42,036 bases of DNA, taken from positions 1 to 42,036 of the IMG/VR virus record IMGVR_UViG_3300035663_000028. One strand, written 5' to 3'. Made by a program: the position numbers and the translations under genes. The DNA is from a virus. The notes beneath the pieces are model-generated. The model worked only from the letters and a program-made list of their open reading frames with translations, searched no databases and was not told where the DNA came from. Below are positions 25,021-33,936 of this stretch, in pieces; position 1 is the first letter of the stretch; the number at the start of each line of letters is the position of its first letter.

Positions 25021-25371
25021 ATGAGAAAATTAAATAGTGTTATTTATAATAAGTTATTAGCTCAAGCAGAAGAAGCGAAAGATCAAGGTCATACTAAATT
25101 AGCTAATTCTATTCATGTGTGTATTGGAGCTTATCCAGAAAATGAAGTGACGGAATATGAATATTCTCAATTAGAAGAAGACCTTAAAATGGAAATGTGG
25201 AAAGCGGCAGCTAATGTTATTAACTACTATGGCGTAGAGAGTGTAGATGCGGAAAAAATGGATGAAGCATTAACCGCCTGTGCTAATAAAATGTTAACAG
25301 AATTAGAACAAGTATTAGGAATAGAGAACAAATTTGGACCTTTTGAACCAAAAGTATTAGGCCAAAAATAA
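25021..25371 (+). CDS. Small helical protein of unknown function in baseplate operon
   Basis: A 116-aa acidic, mostly helical protein. I chose ATG 25021 because GAGGTG (25012-25017) lies 3 nt before it and overlaps the spike stop (TGA 25011-25013); the longer version starting further upstream would overlap the spike gene heavily. Visible segments are a K/A/E-rich first helix (LLAQAEEAKDQGHTKLANSI), a C-G turn, and a second helix pair (EEDLKMEMWKAAANVINYYG). There is no metal or catalytic motif. Its place between the spike and two structural genes suggests a baseplate assembly or virion role, but I do not recognise the family. Confidence 0.7.
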   Translation: MRKLNSVIYNKLLAQAEEAKDQGHTKLANSIHVCIGAYPENEVTEYEYSQLEEDLKMEMWKAAANVINYYGVESVDAEKMDEALTACANKMLTELEQVLGIENKFGPFEPKVLGQK

Positions 25372-25395
25372 TATTTTGAAGTTATATAATAAATA

Positions 25396-27597
25396 ATGGC
25401 ACCCTGTAATCCTAATGATCTTTCTATTCCAGTTCCAGATGGCCCTAGTGGGCCATCCATTCCTGGATTTGGTACACCTTTTATTCCTAAAGGTCCAAAT
25501 TTAAATCCTTTTCCAGAAGGGTTTCCTGAAGATATTTTAGAATTATTCAATCAATTACAATTATTGATTCCTCCGGGAGCCTTAAAACCACAATTAAATC
25601 CTAATTATGGTAAAGATGTATTTGATGCTATAATGAAGTTGTTAGATCAATTTATGCCATTTTTAATGTTGTATAAATTTTTCTTACCAGTTTTAGAATT
25701 AATCATTTGTATCATTGAAGTATTATGCGCACTAATGAACCCCTTTAAATTAGTGAGAGCATTAAATAGATTATTTACTCAATGTATTCCGGCCTTTTTA
25801 AATCTATTTCCTATTTTTGCTTTAGTAATAATGATTATTTCTTTATTGTTGCTAATTTTGGCCTTAATTGAATATATTGTGGCTCAGATAATTAAATTTA
25901 TTGAAATCGTGACTCGTAATATTTTGGCTTTGCAAAAATCATTTGCTGATGGAGATGCCGAATCTATTAAAGCAATTGCCTTGAAGCTGGGTTCGTTATT
26001 ATGTATTTTTCAAAACTTATTTGTTTTGTTTGCAATCTTTAATATTATCATTCAAGTAATTAAAGATATTTTGGCTTTAGTTTTTGCCATTCCACCATGT
26101 GAAGATAGTGCGGCGGAAGATTTAGATGGTTGCTGTACTCCAGATGTCTGTCCTTCCATTGTGAAGGAAGAGTATACTAGAACTACTGGCACTTTACAAT
26201 ACTTAAATAAAGTGGGCGTAGAAACTTCTGTGGTGTTACCTCCACAATTTGGCGGAGCTTTTAGTGTAGATATTCGCCCAGAAAGTTGGCAAATCTATGA
26301 TATTCAGCAACCTATCCCACAACAATTTAAAAATATTTATGATGGTTATGATGTACCAGTACCATTTGGTTTAGAGTTTTTGCCATTTGCCAAGCCAGTC
26401 TTTTTCCCCACCGCTTTAACTTATACTGCAGAATCAGATCCTAAGCAGGCTCCATATGTTTTAGATTTACGATTATTTTATAATCCAGCTAATTGGGGTC
26501 GGCCAGGATTAGCACGATATGTTAGATTTACTAATTGTATTATGTTAACAGTGCCATCTAGCACATTAACTTTAGGTAATTTGCTTAAATTACCCATTCC
26601 AACAGCAGTAGCTAGTATTGCTGGAGGATTTGGTTATGAAGATGATGGTTATACTAAATTAACTGGATTTGATACAGATGGTGTTACTCCAATTGATGCT
26701 CAAGCTACTTTAAATAACTTTTTACATAAAGCAGCAGAAAATTCTACTAATCCTTCTCTTTCCATTACTGATGGATATACTTTCCAAAATATAGAATATA
26801 CTTTTAGACCCAATATTGCGCCGTTATTAGCTACTAATTTAGTCACTTTAGGGTGTGCTCCCGATATTGCTATTAATAGGACCTTTGTCAATAATGTATT
26901 TGCTGGTGATATTGCGCTCAAGACGCAATTATTGCGCAATCTATTAAATAATCCTAATTTTACTAATCCAGGAGCGGCCCAACAATGTCTCTCTACCGCA
27001 GTAGCTAATTTAAGTACTAATATGACGTTAGAAGGGGCAGCAGAGTTTCAAACAACGACTACATTATGTTTACAAAAACTCAAAGATGATACGAACAGTG
27101 CCTTAGGAGAATTAATTGGTATTGGTTTTGATCCATGTAAGAGTAGTTTTACTTTAGAGCCAAAAGTTCAATTTACAACTAAACCCATTATTGTTTCTGT
27201 TTCGTTAAATGAACGAAATGGATTATCCTTAACTGCCGGATTATCTGAGGAAGTAGCCGCTAATTTAGCTGATAGAATCTCACCACATATTACTTTTGGC
27301 GAAATTAGCAGATTTAGTTATGATGGATACCAAGCTTTTACGGCCGAATTAACTAGTAAAAATCCAGGGAGTGGAAGTATTATGATTTCTTTTGATAATA
27401 ATACTTTATGTAATAATAAATTGCCTGAAACTGGTGATTCGGCTGATGTACTACCTGAACATACCTTACAATCAATTGATTATCAATTTATCTATGCACC
27501 ATATGGTGTTGCAACAGATAGTGATGGTAAGCCACGAAGAGACGCGGGTGACGTGGCTATTACTGGACTAGTTAATCCTGGTAACGGAGGCGGTTAA
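25396..27597 (+). CDS. Hydrophobic, membrane-like baseplate-region protein
   Basis: A 733-aa protein of unusual composition. Residues 1-60 are proline/glycine-rich (IPVPDGPSGPSIPGFG). Residues about 82-113, 130-172 and 194-232 are strongly hydrophobic stretches of L, I, F and V, enough for several membrane-spanning helices or helical hairpins. A cysteine cluster follows at about 235-255 (PPCED and the DGCCTPDVCPS segment). The remaining about 480 residues are ordinary soluble, beta-type virion sequence. Its last base is the first base of the next ATG (TAATG at 27595-27599), so it is co-translated with the next gene and sits between spike and gp25-like genes. I infer a virion protein that may insert into the host membrane during injection. 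A non-virion membrane factor is the alternative. Confidence 0.65.
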   Translation: MAPCNPNDLSIPVPDGPSGPSIPGFGTPFIPKGPNLNPFPEGFPEDILELFNQLQLLIPPGALKPQLNPNYGKDVFDAIMKLLDQFMPFLMLYKFFLPVLELIICIIEVLCALMNPFKLVRALNRLFTQCIPAFLNLFPIFALVIMIISLLLLILALIEYIVAQIIKFIEIVTRNILALQKSFADGDAESIKAIALKLGSLLCIFQNLFVLFAIFNIIIQVIKDILALVFAIPPCEDSAAEDLDGCCTPDVCPSIVKEEYTRTTGTLQYLNKVGVETSVVLPPQFGGAFSVDIRPESWQIYDIQQPIPQQFKNIYDGYDVPVPFGLEFLPFAKPVFFPTALTYTAESDPKQAPYVLDLRLFYNPANWGRPGLARYVRFTNCIMLTVPSSTLTLGNLLKLPIPTAVASIAGGFGYEDDGYTKLTGFDTDGVTPIDAQATLNNFLHKAAENSTNPSLSITDGYTFQNIEYTFRPNIAPLLATNLVTLGCAPDIAINRTFVNNVFAGDIALKTQLLRNLLNNPNFTNPGAAQQCLSTAVANLSTNMTLEGAAEFQTTTTLCLQKLKDDTNSALGELIGIGFDPCKSSFTLEPKVQFTTKPIIVSVSLNERNGLSLTAGLSEEVAANLADRISPHITFGEISRFSYDGYQAFTAELTSKNPGSGSIMISFDNNTLCNNKLPETGDSADVLPEHTLQSIDYQFIYAPYGVATDSDGKPRRDAGDVAITGLVNPGNGGG

Positions 27598-29285
27598 TGG
27601 CTAGACCTAATAGTGCTAATACTCCTAATCAAAATATCTTTCAAGACAATCAAAATTATGATATTGATATTGCTCAATTATATAATGATTGGATTGTTCC
27701 AATTGATAATATTAGAAGTTATTCTAGTATTAATCCTCAAAATACTAATATTTTAAGTTCATTAGCTAAAAGTGAAGTGATTGATATTACAGAAATTGCT
27801 AAATTAGTTAAAATGGAACAAACGATTCAAGAAAGTCGTTGTCATGCCTTTTTTAGATGGATTGGTTTTCCAGTAGCAGATAAGAGTCATCAAATCTATA
27901 ATCCTGGTTTTGATATTATTAAAGATAAAACTAGAGCGTTAAATAATAAAAAGAAAATAAATATAGCAGTTAATCCAATTGAAAATTTCAATGAATTATC
28001 GGTGAAACGAGAAAATTATTCTAAAAATAATTTGGATATTTTTAACAAATCTAATTCAATTGATGCGGGAACATTGGCGCTCTCCAATGGAGGAACTAGA
28101 GCGTTAAGAAAATTTGTTACTCCGTTAGATCCAGAAAAAAGCGATGATCCGTTTGATATGAATCCAGAAAACCAGTCATATCAAGTTAATTTAGATGCTA
28201 GAGTAGGGAAAACAAAAGTCTCCTTAAAAAACTATCAAGATGTTAATGGTAATTTTCCAACTAAATTATCTGATAAACGGCAGCATTTAATCAAGCCCTT
28301 TATTGTAGATGCTAGAATTGATTATAGTGTGGCTCCACAATCTCGTTTAATTGCTGTTCCATTTGTTTTTGATAGTTACCAAACTAAAGTAAATTCAGTC
28401 AATAATGTCACTCGCCCGTTATTAGAAAAAATAATTAGAGATAGGTTTACTAATCAAGATCCCACAGCTAGTGCGGGCACTTCTGCTAACCAGGTATTGA
28501 AAAATATTTCTGAATCTTTAGATATTACGGATAATGAATTAATTCAAAAGGTTAGCAATCAAGATATTTATAATCAATCAGAAACCTCGCAATTTATTCA
28601 ATCTATTAATGTTATTAAATCTATGATGAAAAAATTAGCTGAGGCTCAAAACATTGTAGAAAAAGCTCAAGGGCAATATTATTGGTTACCTATTCCATCT
28701 GCTTCAGGTCCAGAAAAAGGATGTACCGTAAAAGGGATTTTTTTGCCTAAATTCATTAATACTACGTTAGTAACAGAGGCAGATAAAGCTATTTTAACTG
28801 CTTTCTATGATAATATCTTAAATAACTTGACCTCGGAAGGGGCATTAGCGACAGGATCTCCTACTGGATTAGATTTTGGATTATCTACCCCTACGGTAAC
28901 TTTTGGGAAAGATACTACTAATGCTTTAGGAGATAATACTAATCAAAATTTACAAGCATTAACGTCTAAAAGATTCAAAATCTTAACCGACGCTAGTGAG
29001 GCGTTAAAAACCATTGAAATCATTATGGGAGATTTTAGCGGACTGGGGTTGTGCGATATTATTGCCATTATTAGCGCTTTAAATATTATGTCTAAAGAGA
29101 ATTTAGTCGGGTTTTTAGATGAAGATGCCAAAGTCAGGATGTATACTTCGCTTAATTTAACGGAACAAACAGTTAATCCTGGAACTTATGATGCGGCGAT
29201 GAATGAATTATTTTCTACAGTTCGAGATTTTTATAATTTAATGGACCAGATTTATAAAGACTTTTCACAAAAGGGCATCTCCTAA
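27597..29285 (+). CDS. Virion structural protein, probable baseplate component
   Basis: A 562-aa soluble protein overlapping the previous gene by one nucleotide (ATG 27597). N-terminal about 120 residues: N/Q-rich start, a WIV-PIDNIRSY segment and a helix with C-H-F-R-W-I-G. The middle has K/N-rich linkers. Residues about 340-400 form a helix (SMMKKLAEAQNIVEKAQGQY) before WLPIPSA. The C-terminal 120 residues are two or three amphipathic helices (LGLCDIIAIISALNIMS, MNELFSTVRDFYNLMDQIYK). There is no domain I can name. Position between spike and gp25-like genes points to a wedge or hub-associated protein. The coupling with the hydrophobic protein suggests partners. Confidence 0.6.
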   Translation: MARPNSANTPNQNIFQDNQNYDIDIAQLYNDWIVPIDNIRSYSSINPQNTNILSSLAKSEVIDITEIAKLVKMEQTIQESRCHAFFRWIGFPVADKSHQIYNPGFDIIKDKTRALNNKKKINIAVNPIENFNELSVKRENYSKNNLDIFNKSNSIDAGTLALSNGGTRALRKFVTPLDPEKSDDPFDMNPENQSYQVNLDARVGKTKVSLKNYQDVNGNFPTKLSDKRQHLIKPFIVDARIDYSVAPQSRLIAVPFVFDSYQTKVNSVNNVTRPLLEKIIRDRFTNQDPTASAGTSANQVLKNISESLDITDNELIQKVSNQDIYNQSETSQFIQSINVIKSMMKKLAEAQNIVEKAQGQYYWLPIPSASGPEKGCTVKGIFLPKFINTTLVTEADKAILTAFYDNILNNLTSEGALATGSPTGLDFGLSTPTVTFGKDTTNALGDNTNQNLQALTSKRFKILTDASEALKTIEIIMGDFSGLGLCDIIAIISALNIMSKENLVGFLDEDAKVRMYTSLNLTEQTVNPGTYDAAMNELFSTVRDFYNLMDQIYKDFSQKGIS

Positions 29286-29324
29286 TATCTAATATTTCCA
29301 CATTAAATAGTAGGAGTAACCGGG

Positions 29325-29756
29325 ATGTCTTTTGATTTAAAAATAACAAATGGAGACTTAGTTATCACTCAAGGCCAGATAAAAACGGTGGTTGATAGTG
29401 AGAAATTAATTCAAGATATTCTTAAAATGGCCTTGACCACTGCCGGTACTAATCCGGTTCATCCTTGGTATGGGTCTTTCGTGTCTCGAACTTTAGTAGG
29501 AAATCCAAATTATACTAGCGTATTAGTTCAAATTGCGAAATCACAACTGACAACTGCCCTACAAAATCTAAAAGAATTACAAGACATACAGATTAAATCT
29601 TATCAACGAATGAGTGCAGATGAGCAAATTGCGGCTATTTCTGATATTTCTATTGTTAATAGTAGGTCAGATCCTCGATTATTTGATGTCGTTATTAAGG
29701 TATTAACTAAAGGATTAAAGCCCATTACTACTGCTTTTACTGTCTCAACGATATGA
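29325..29756 (+). CDS. Baseplate wedge protein, gp25/GpW-like
   Basis: A 143-aa protein with the family hallmark: an early D-KITNGDLVITQG turn, then a long helix with S-KLIQDILKMALTT and AGTNPVHPWYGSF, the invariant TxxGxxPxxPxYG-type motif of gp25-like (GPW/gp25) proteins. The C-terminal half is a strand-helix-strand end. The family is part of the inner baseplate ring that starts sheath polymerisation in T4, Mu, P2 and injection systems. An AGGAG site (29312-29316) precedes ATG 29325 by 8 nt. The J-like wedge gene follows after a 64-nt gap, the usual gp25-then-J order. Confidence 0.88.
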   Translation: MSFDLKITNGDLVITQGQIKTVVDSEKLIQDILKMALTTAGTNPVHPWYGSFVSRTLVGNPNYTSVLVQIAKSQLTTALQNLKELQDIQIKSYQRMSADEQIAAISDISIVNSRSDPRLFDVVIKVLTKGLKPITTAFTVSTI

Positions 29757-29820
29757 ATAAAATATATAAACAATCTCAAGATAAAAGTATGACTCGTGTT
29801 AATTTTAAAGGTAGTGTACT

Positions 29821-32800
29821 ATGGTAACAATTCGTAGTTCTAATGAAATAATTTTAAGTTTAATAGACTTTTTTAAATTAGCACAACCAGATTTAGACAC
29901 TAAACCTGGTACAGTGTCACGAGATTTATTTATTGAAGGTCCCGCTAGCCAATTATCATTATTATATGATGAATTAAGCGGAGTTTCTAATAAACAATCT
30001 TTACGATTAGTTATTGGTTCAGATTTAGATAAATTAGCTAAAAATTTTGCTATTGTTAGAAGACAAGCTACTCCAGCCACTGGGGCCGCCATTTTAACCT
30101 TTGCTTCTATTAATGCACCCATTCCTATTAATCGTGGGACCATTATTACGGCTAGTAATGGATTTTCATATTCAGTGACCACGGGCACCGTTGTAACCCC
30201 TACAGCTATTAATTTTTATAAATCAGTAGCCACTAAATTTAGAGATCAATTAGATTTTGCCGGTATTAGTGATACATTGGCTGTACAAGTCACTGTTACG
30301 GCTACCTCAGCAGGAACTACTGGAAATATTGGTAAGTATTCATTAAGCCGAGCTAATATTCCAGGAGTTAGTAATGTAACTAATGTTAATTCTTTTACTG
30401 GTGGTACGGATCAAGAAACAGATGCAGCTTTTAGAAACAGAATTCTAGCTACTTTTAGTGGTTCTAGTGTGGGCACAGCCTTAGGCTATTTGAATGTTGC
30501 GTTAAGTGTAGATGGTGTAGGTGATGCTGCCGTCATTGAGCCTGGTAATAGTTTAATGACACGAGATGGTACTGAAGTTAATGTGGCGGCCGATGGAACT
30601 CGAACTATCGTCTCCGAAGGTTCCGGTGGCAAAGTTGACGTCATTGTTTTAGGGTCTAATTTAGTAGAGAATTCTGAAAGTTTTATTTTTAGAGATAAAA
30701 GTAATAATAATGATCCAACTAGTTCCAAAAATAATGTAGTATTAGGTCAAATTCCAGAAGACGTTAATAAAACTATTAATCGTAAAAGAATTGATGATAT
30801 TCGAAATGGTACCTTACCAGCTCAGCCAGTAGATACTATTTTACAAGTTAGCGGTTCAGTTAGTGGGTCGAATTTCACTCCTAAATCTGTTGATTCTTTA
30901 GGTAGAGTTTCTGGAAATTATGAAATTATTAAAGATACTGGGGTGTATAGTGGAAGCCCATTTGGATTTGATACTTTTCACTGGATTTCTAATAAAATCT
31001 CTTTATTTTCTGAAGATAGATTAAAAGGCCAATTTAATGGTCAAGATTCCACTACTTTTACTGATGTATTAGAGATACCACAAGCACAACAAACAGTATT
31101 AATTACTAATGAAAATAGTACTGTTACTTCCGATAGATCTATTATTCAATTATTGCATACTCCGGCTACTAATGTCACTCGAGTTTTTAATGTCAATACT
31201 GGAGAAAGATATATTATTACTAATCAAAATTTGGACCAAACAGGAGCAACAAATACTTCTGGTAGAATTCAAATTAGCGGCAATACTTTACCTTCTACTA
31301 GTGATGCTTTACAAGTAGATTATAGTTGGATTGTTAATTTTGATCAGTACTCAGATTATGATGGGCTAGTTAATACTAAAAATTCTAGAGCCACTAATAA
31401 TAGTATTGATTGGGGATTAAGCGCAAATATTAGAAAAGAGCCAATCGTCTTTACTCAAAATTTAGGTAATAATTTTTATACAGGTAACACTTCTTTACCA
31501 ATTAGTTCTGTTATTTCTGCTAATAAAAGTACCGTAGTAGATGGTTATGTGGAGTTAATCACCACAGGTACTTTTGCTAACAGATTATCTATAGCGATAA
31601 ATAACTTATTAGAAACAGTTAATTCAGTAGACTCTGTTAAATTTAAAAATAATAATGTAGAATTATATCATACTAGCCAGGGGAATAATTCATTTAGCGT
31701 TACCACGGCAGTAGTTGGCATTCAAATTGTTTATACATTAAATATTATTTTGCCAACCGATACTTTAGCAGTTAATGGTGATAAAGTAACAGTTACTATT
31801 AACTCAGTAGATGTATTTAATTCATCAGTGACTCAGGGAAGTAGTTCTGGAACCCAAATTACTATTCCTAGCAATTTAGTTAATTCATCAGCCACGAGTT
31901 TAATTTTAGAAACTACTTATTTAACTAATGTTGCTGATTTATTCTCTTCAGCTATTACCTCTCTATCAGCTAGTCGAACAGGTAATGGTTTTACTTTGCT
32001 CAACAATAATGGTTTTAATAATTTTAGTCCAGTTAATATAGCTAGAAGAGAAAATCAAATAGTTCAAAAAAATCTGAGCAATCAATTTTATGTAGACTTA
32101 TCTCTTGGAGCCTTAGATTTTAATCTGGCTCCCGAACAAGTATTATCAGTCGTTAGATTGCGAGATGGGTATGAGCTATGGTCTAGTAATCATTTAGGTA
32201 CTATTGCGACTGGAATTAATGGCAATTATCAATTAATTTTATCTGGATTTAATGACCCAGTTATTTCTGATCGAGTATTAGTAATTTACTATGCTAATGA
32301 TATTAGAAGATTTCAACCATTTAGTTTTAGTAATAATTTAATTAAAAGCAGAGTCTTAAATTTAACAGTAGATCCCGGAACTAATAGATTACAAGTCCCT
32401 ATTAATACTTTTACTACACAATTTGATGTGTCATTTACTGTTAAAGATTCCAATAGTGATATTGTCTGGTTCACTATTACTGATGGCGAATTAATTAATA
32501 ATAATGATGGAACTGCCTTTTTAACTAGTACGGCAGTAAATATGTCTACTATCCCAGATTTATTACATAAAAAAGTAAAATTAGTTGTACCTAATTTATT
32601 AGGCGGGCCAACTAATGTTAATAATGATGGGGTGTATGATATTATTAATTATAATTTGACTACCAACACGTTGACTATTACACAGACGCTATCTAAATTA
32701 ACATATGACCAAGTTTCTATTATTAGATTATTAGATGGACAAGAAGTATGGAATTATAGTGGAACTATTGATGTTGTTAACAATAAATTATTATTACCAA

Positions 32801-33936
32801 CCTCTGCAGCTGCTAGTGTAGGTGATTTAGTGGTGGTGATGTTATTTAATTATAATAACCTTCGACAAGCGCCTACTCGAATAGTAGGAACTACAGTAGA
32901 TCAATTAGTTAATCCAGGAATTATTACTTTTAGCGGAACTACTTTAAGTAAAGCAGAGAATGTAGTATTTACAGCGACTAATACTGGAGTAAAATTAAAT
33001 GTATCAGAAGCTTTACGTAAAGCATTAAAATTATCATCGATAGCTGTTATTCCTAGTAATATAAAATTAGCAAAAATTTTAAAAGTAGAGAAGGTGGTAA
33101 CAGCTAGTAATACCGATGACACTGTGATTCAAGTTCTACATACTTATGATACTACTAATAGTATTATTCAAAATAATTTATTTTTTAATACTGATATGGT
33201 ATCGGATCCTACTTTACAAGCTTTAGAGTTTAAGTTGCCTAATACCACAAATAATACTTTGACCGGTATTACTAATAATCTTCCTACTTTAGGCGATAAA
33301 ATAAGAATCACTTTTTATTTTAGTACAGACAATGATTCAGAGAATTTATCTTATACTCGTAATGGAACACTATATACTAATAAAAAATTTGCTTTAATAA
33401 ACAAAATTTTTGTTTCTAGTGGTTTCAAAAATTCTCTGGCAACTCGTTTAAATGTTAGCTGTTTTAATCAGCCGGGATTAGGAGCCAGATATAAGGTTTT
33501 TTATGATTATTTAGCCCCAAAACAGAATGAACGGATAGTAATAAGATATAATTATAATAAGTTAATCTCTGATGTTACTTTTGCCGTTGAAAATTCTCGA
33601 CCAGTTAATGCAGATGTTTTAGTTAAAGCTGCCAGAGAAACATTATTAGACTTAACTATTAATGTGGTAATTGATCCGGCTCAACTTAGCTCACAAACTA
33701 CCATTTTACAAAACTTAAGAGATAGTTTAGTTACCACTTTAACAACTACTGAGTTAGGCCAAATTGTTGATCAGCCTACTATTATAAATGTAGCTCAAGC
33801 AACTAACGGTATTGCCAGAGCCAGAATACTGTATTTTAATAAAGCTGGTGGTATAGGTCAAGTATTAAAAGTGCAAGCTCAAGAAGATGAATTCTTTTCT
33901 CCTAATAATATCATCATTAACACCGAAACAAGATAA
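29821..33936 (+). CDS. Baseplate J/gp6-like wedge protein with very large central insertion
   Basis: A 1371-aa protein. Residues 1-250 follow the J family: TKPGTVSRDLFIEGPASQLS near the start, the LGSDLDKLAKNFAI-type helix, A-GAAILTFAS, I-INRGTIITASNGF, then TAGTTGNIGKYSLS and the GGTDQETDAAFRNRILATFS helix. The family's C-terminal domain returns at about 1245-1371 (VLVKAARETLLDLTINVVID, T-ELGQIVDQPTIINVAQATNG). About 1000 residues between them are beta-rich add-ons, including two copies of a module with R-L-x-DG-x-E-x-W at 766-833 and 961-1018 and several NG-rich strands. The family forms the dimeric arms of the wedge (Mu gpJ, T4 gp6). The stop and next ATG overlap by one base (33936). Confidence 0.85.
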   Translation: MVTIRSSNEIILSLIDFFKLAQPDLDTKPGTVSRDLFIEGPASQLSLLYDELSGVSNKQSLRLVIGSDLDKLAKNFAIVRRQATPATGAAILTFASINAPIPINRGTIITASNGFSYSVTTGTVVTPTAINFYKSVATKFRDQLDFAGISDTLAVQVTVTATSAGTTGNIGKYSLSRANIPGVSNVTNVNSFTGGTDQETDAAFRNRILATFSGSSVGTALGYLNVALSVDGVGDAAVIEPGNSLMTRDGTEVNVAADGTRTIVSEGSGGKVDVIVLGSNLVENSESFIFRDKSNNNDPTSSKNNVVLGQIPEDVNKTINRKRIDDIRNGTLPAQPVDTILQVSGSVSGSNFTPKSVDSLGRVSGNYEIIKDTGVYSGSPFGFDTFHWISNKISLFSEDRLKGQFNGQDSTTFTDVLEIPQAQQTVLITNENSTVTSDRSIIQLLHTPATNVTRVFNVNTGERYIITNQNLDQTGATNTSGRIQISGNTLPSTSDALQVDYSWIVNFDQYSDYDGLVNTKNSRATNNSIDWGLSANIRKEPIVFTQNLGNNFYTGNTSLPISSVISANKSTVVDGYVELITTGTFANRLSIAINNLLETVNSVDSVKFKNNNVELYHTSQGNNSFSVTTAVVGIQIVYTLNIILPTDTLAVNGDKVTVTINSVDVFNSSVTQGSSSGTQITIPSNLVNSSATSLILETTYLTNVADLFSSAITSLSASRTGNGFTLLNNNGFNNFSPVNIARRENQIVQKNLSNQFYVDLSLGALDFNLAPEQVLSVVRLRDGYELWSSNHLGTIATGINGNYQLILSGFNDPVISDRVLVIYYANDIRRFQPFSFSNNLIKSRVLNLTVDPGTNRLQVPINTFTTQFDVSFTVKDSNSDIVWFTITDGELINNNDGTAFLTSTAVNMSTIPDLLHKKVKLVVPNLLGGPTNVNNDGVYDIINYNLTTNTLTITQTLSKLTYDQVSIIRLLDGQEVWNYSGTIDVVNNKLLLPTSAAASVGDLVVVMLFNYNNLRQAPTRIVGTTVDQLVNPGIITFSGTTLSKAENVVFTATNTGVKLNVSEALRKALKLSSIAVIPSNIKLAKILKVEKVVTASNTDDTVIQVLHTYDTTNSIIQNNLFFNTDMVSDPTLQALEFKLPNTTNNTLTGITNNLPTLGDKIRITFYFSTDNDSENLSYTRNGTLYTNKKFALINKIFVSSGFKNSLATRLNVSCFNQPGLGARYKVFYDYLAPKQNERIVIRYNYNKLISDVTFAVENSRPVNADVLVKAARETLLDLTINVVIDPAQLSSQTTILQNLRDSLVTTLTTTELGQIVDQPTIINVAQATNGIARARILYFNKAGGIGQVLKVQAQEDEFFSPNNIIINTETR
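32116..32319 (+). repeat. Beta-type module copy 1 within J-like wedge protein
   Basis: Residues 766-833: a strand with VLSVVRLRDGYELW (W787), then a GTI turn, L-ILSGFNDPVISDRVLVIY. A second copy lies at residues 961-1018 of the same protein and a third, weaker one at about 825-885 of the next protein. Shared skeleton: R-x2-DG/D-x-ELW, GTI about 5-9 residues later, then L-LSG-N-P-x3-D-V-V-Y or its variant. Seen by aligning by eye; not a known named domain to me. Confidence 0.6.
32701..32874 (+). repeat. Beta-type module copy 2 within J-like wedge protein
   Basis: Residues 961-1018: DQVSIIRLLDGQEVW (W977), YSGTIDVVNNKLLLP, VGDLVVVMLFNY. It keeps the R-L-x-DG-x-E-x-W and GTI features of copy 1 but the later SG-N-P turn is replaced by a TSAAAS turn. 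It lies in the large insertion of the J-like protein. Confidence 0.55.

Noticed and set aside
25438-25457. 8-bp GC-rich hairpin GATGGCCC/GGGCCATC near the start of the hydrophobic protein gene
   Set aside because: It encodes the repeated GPSGPS residues of a proline-rich segment, no U-run follows, and several 8-bp stems are expected by chance.
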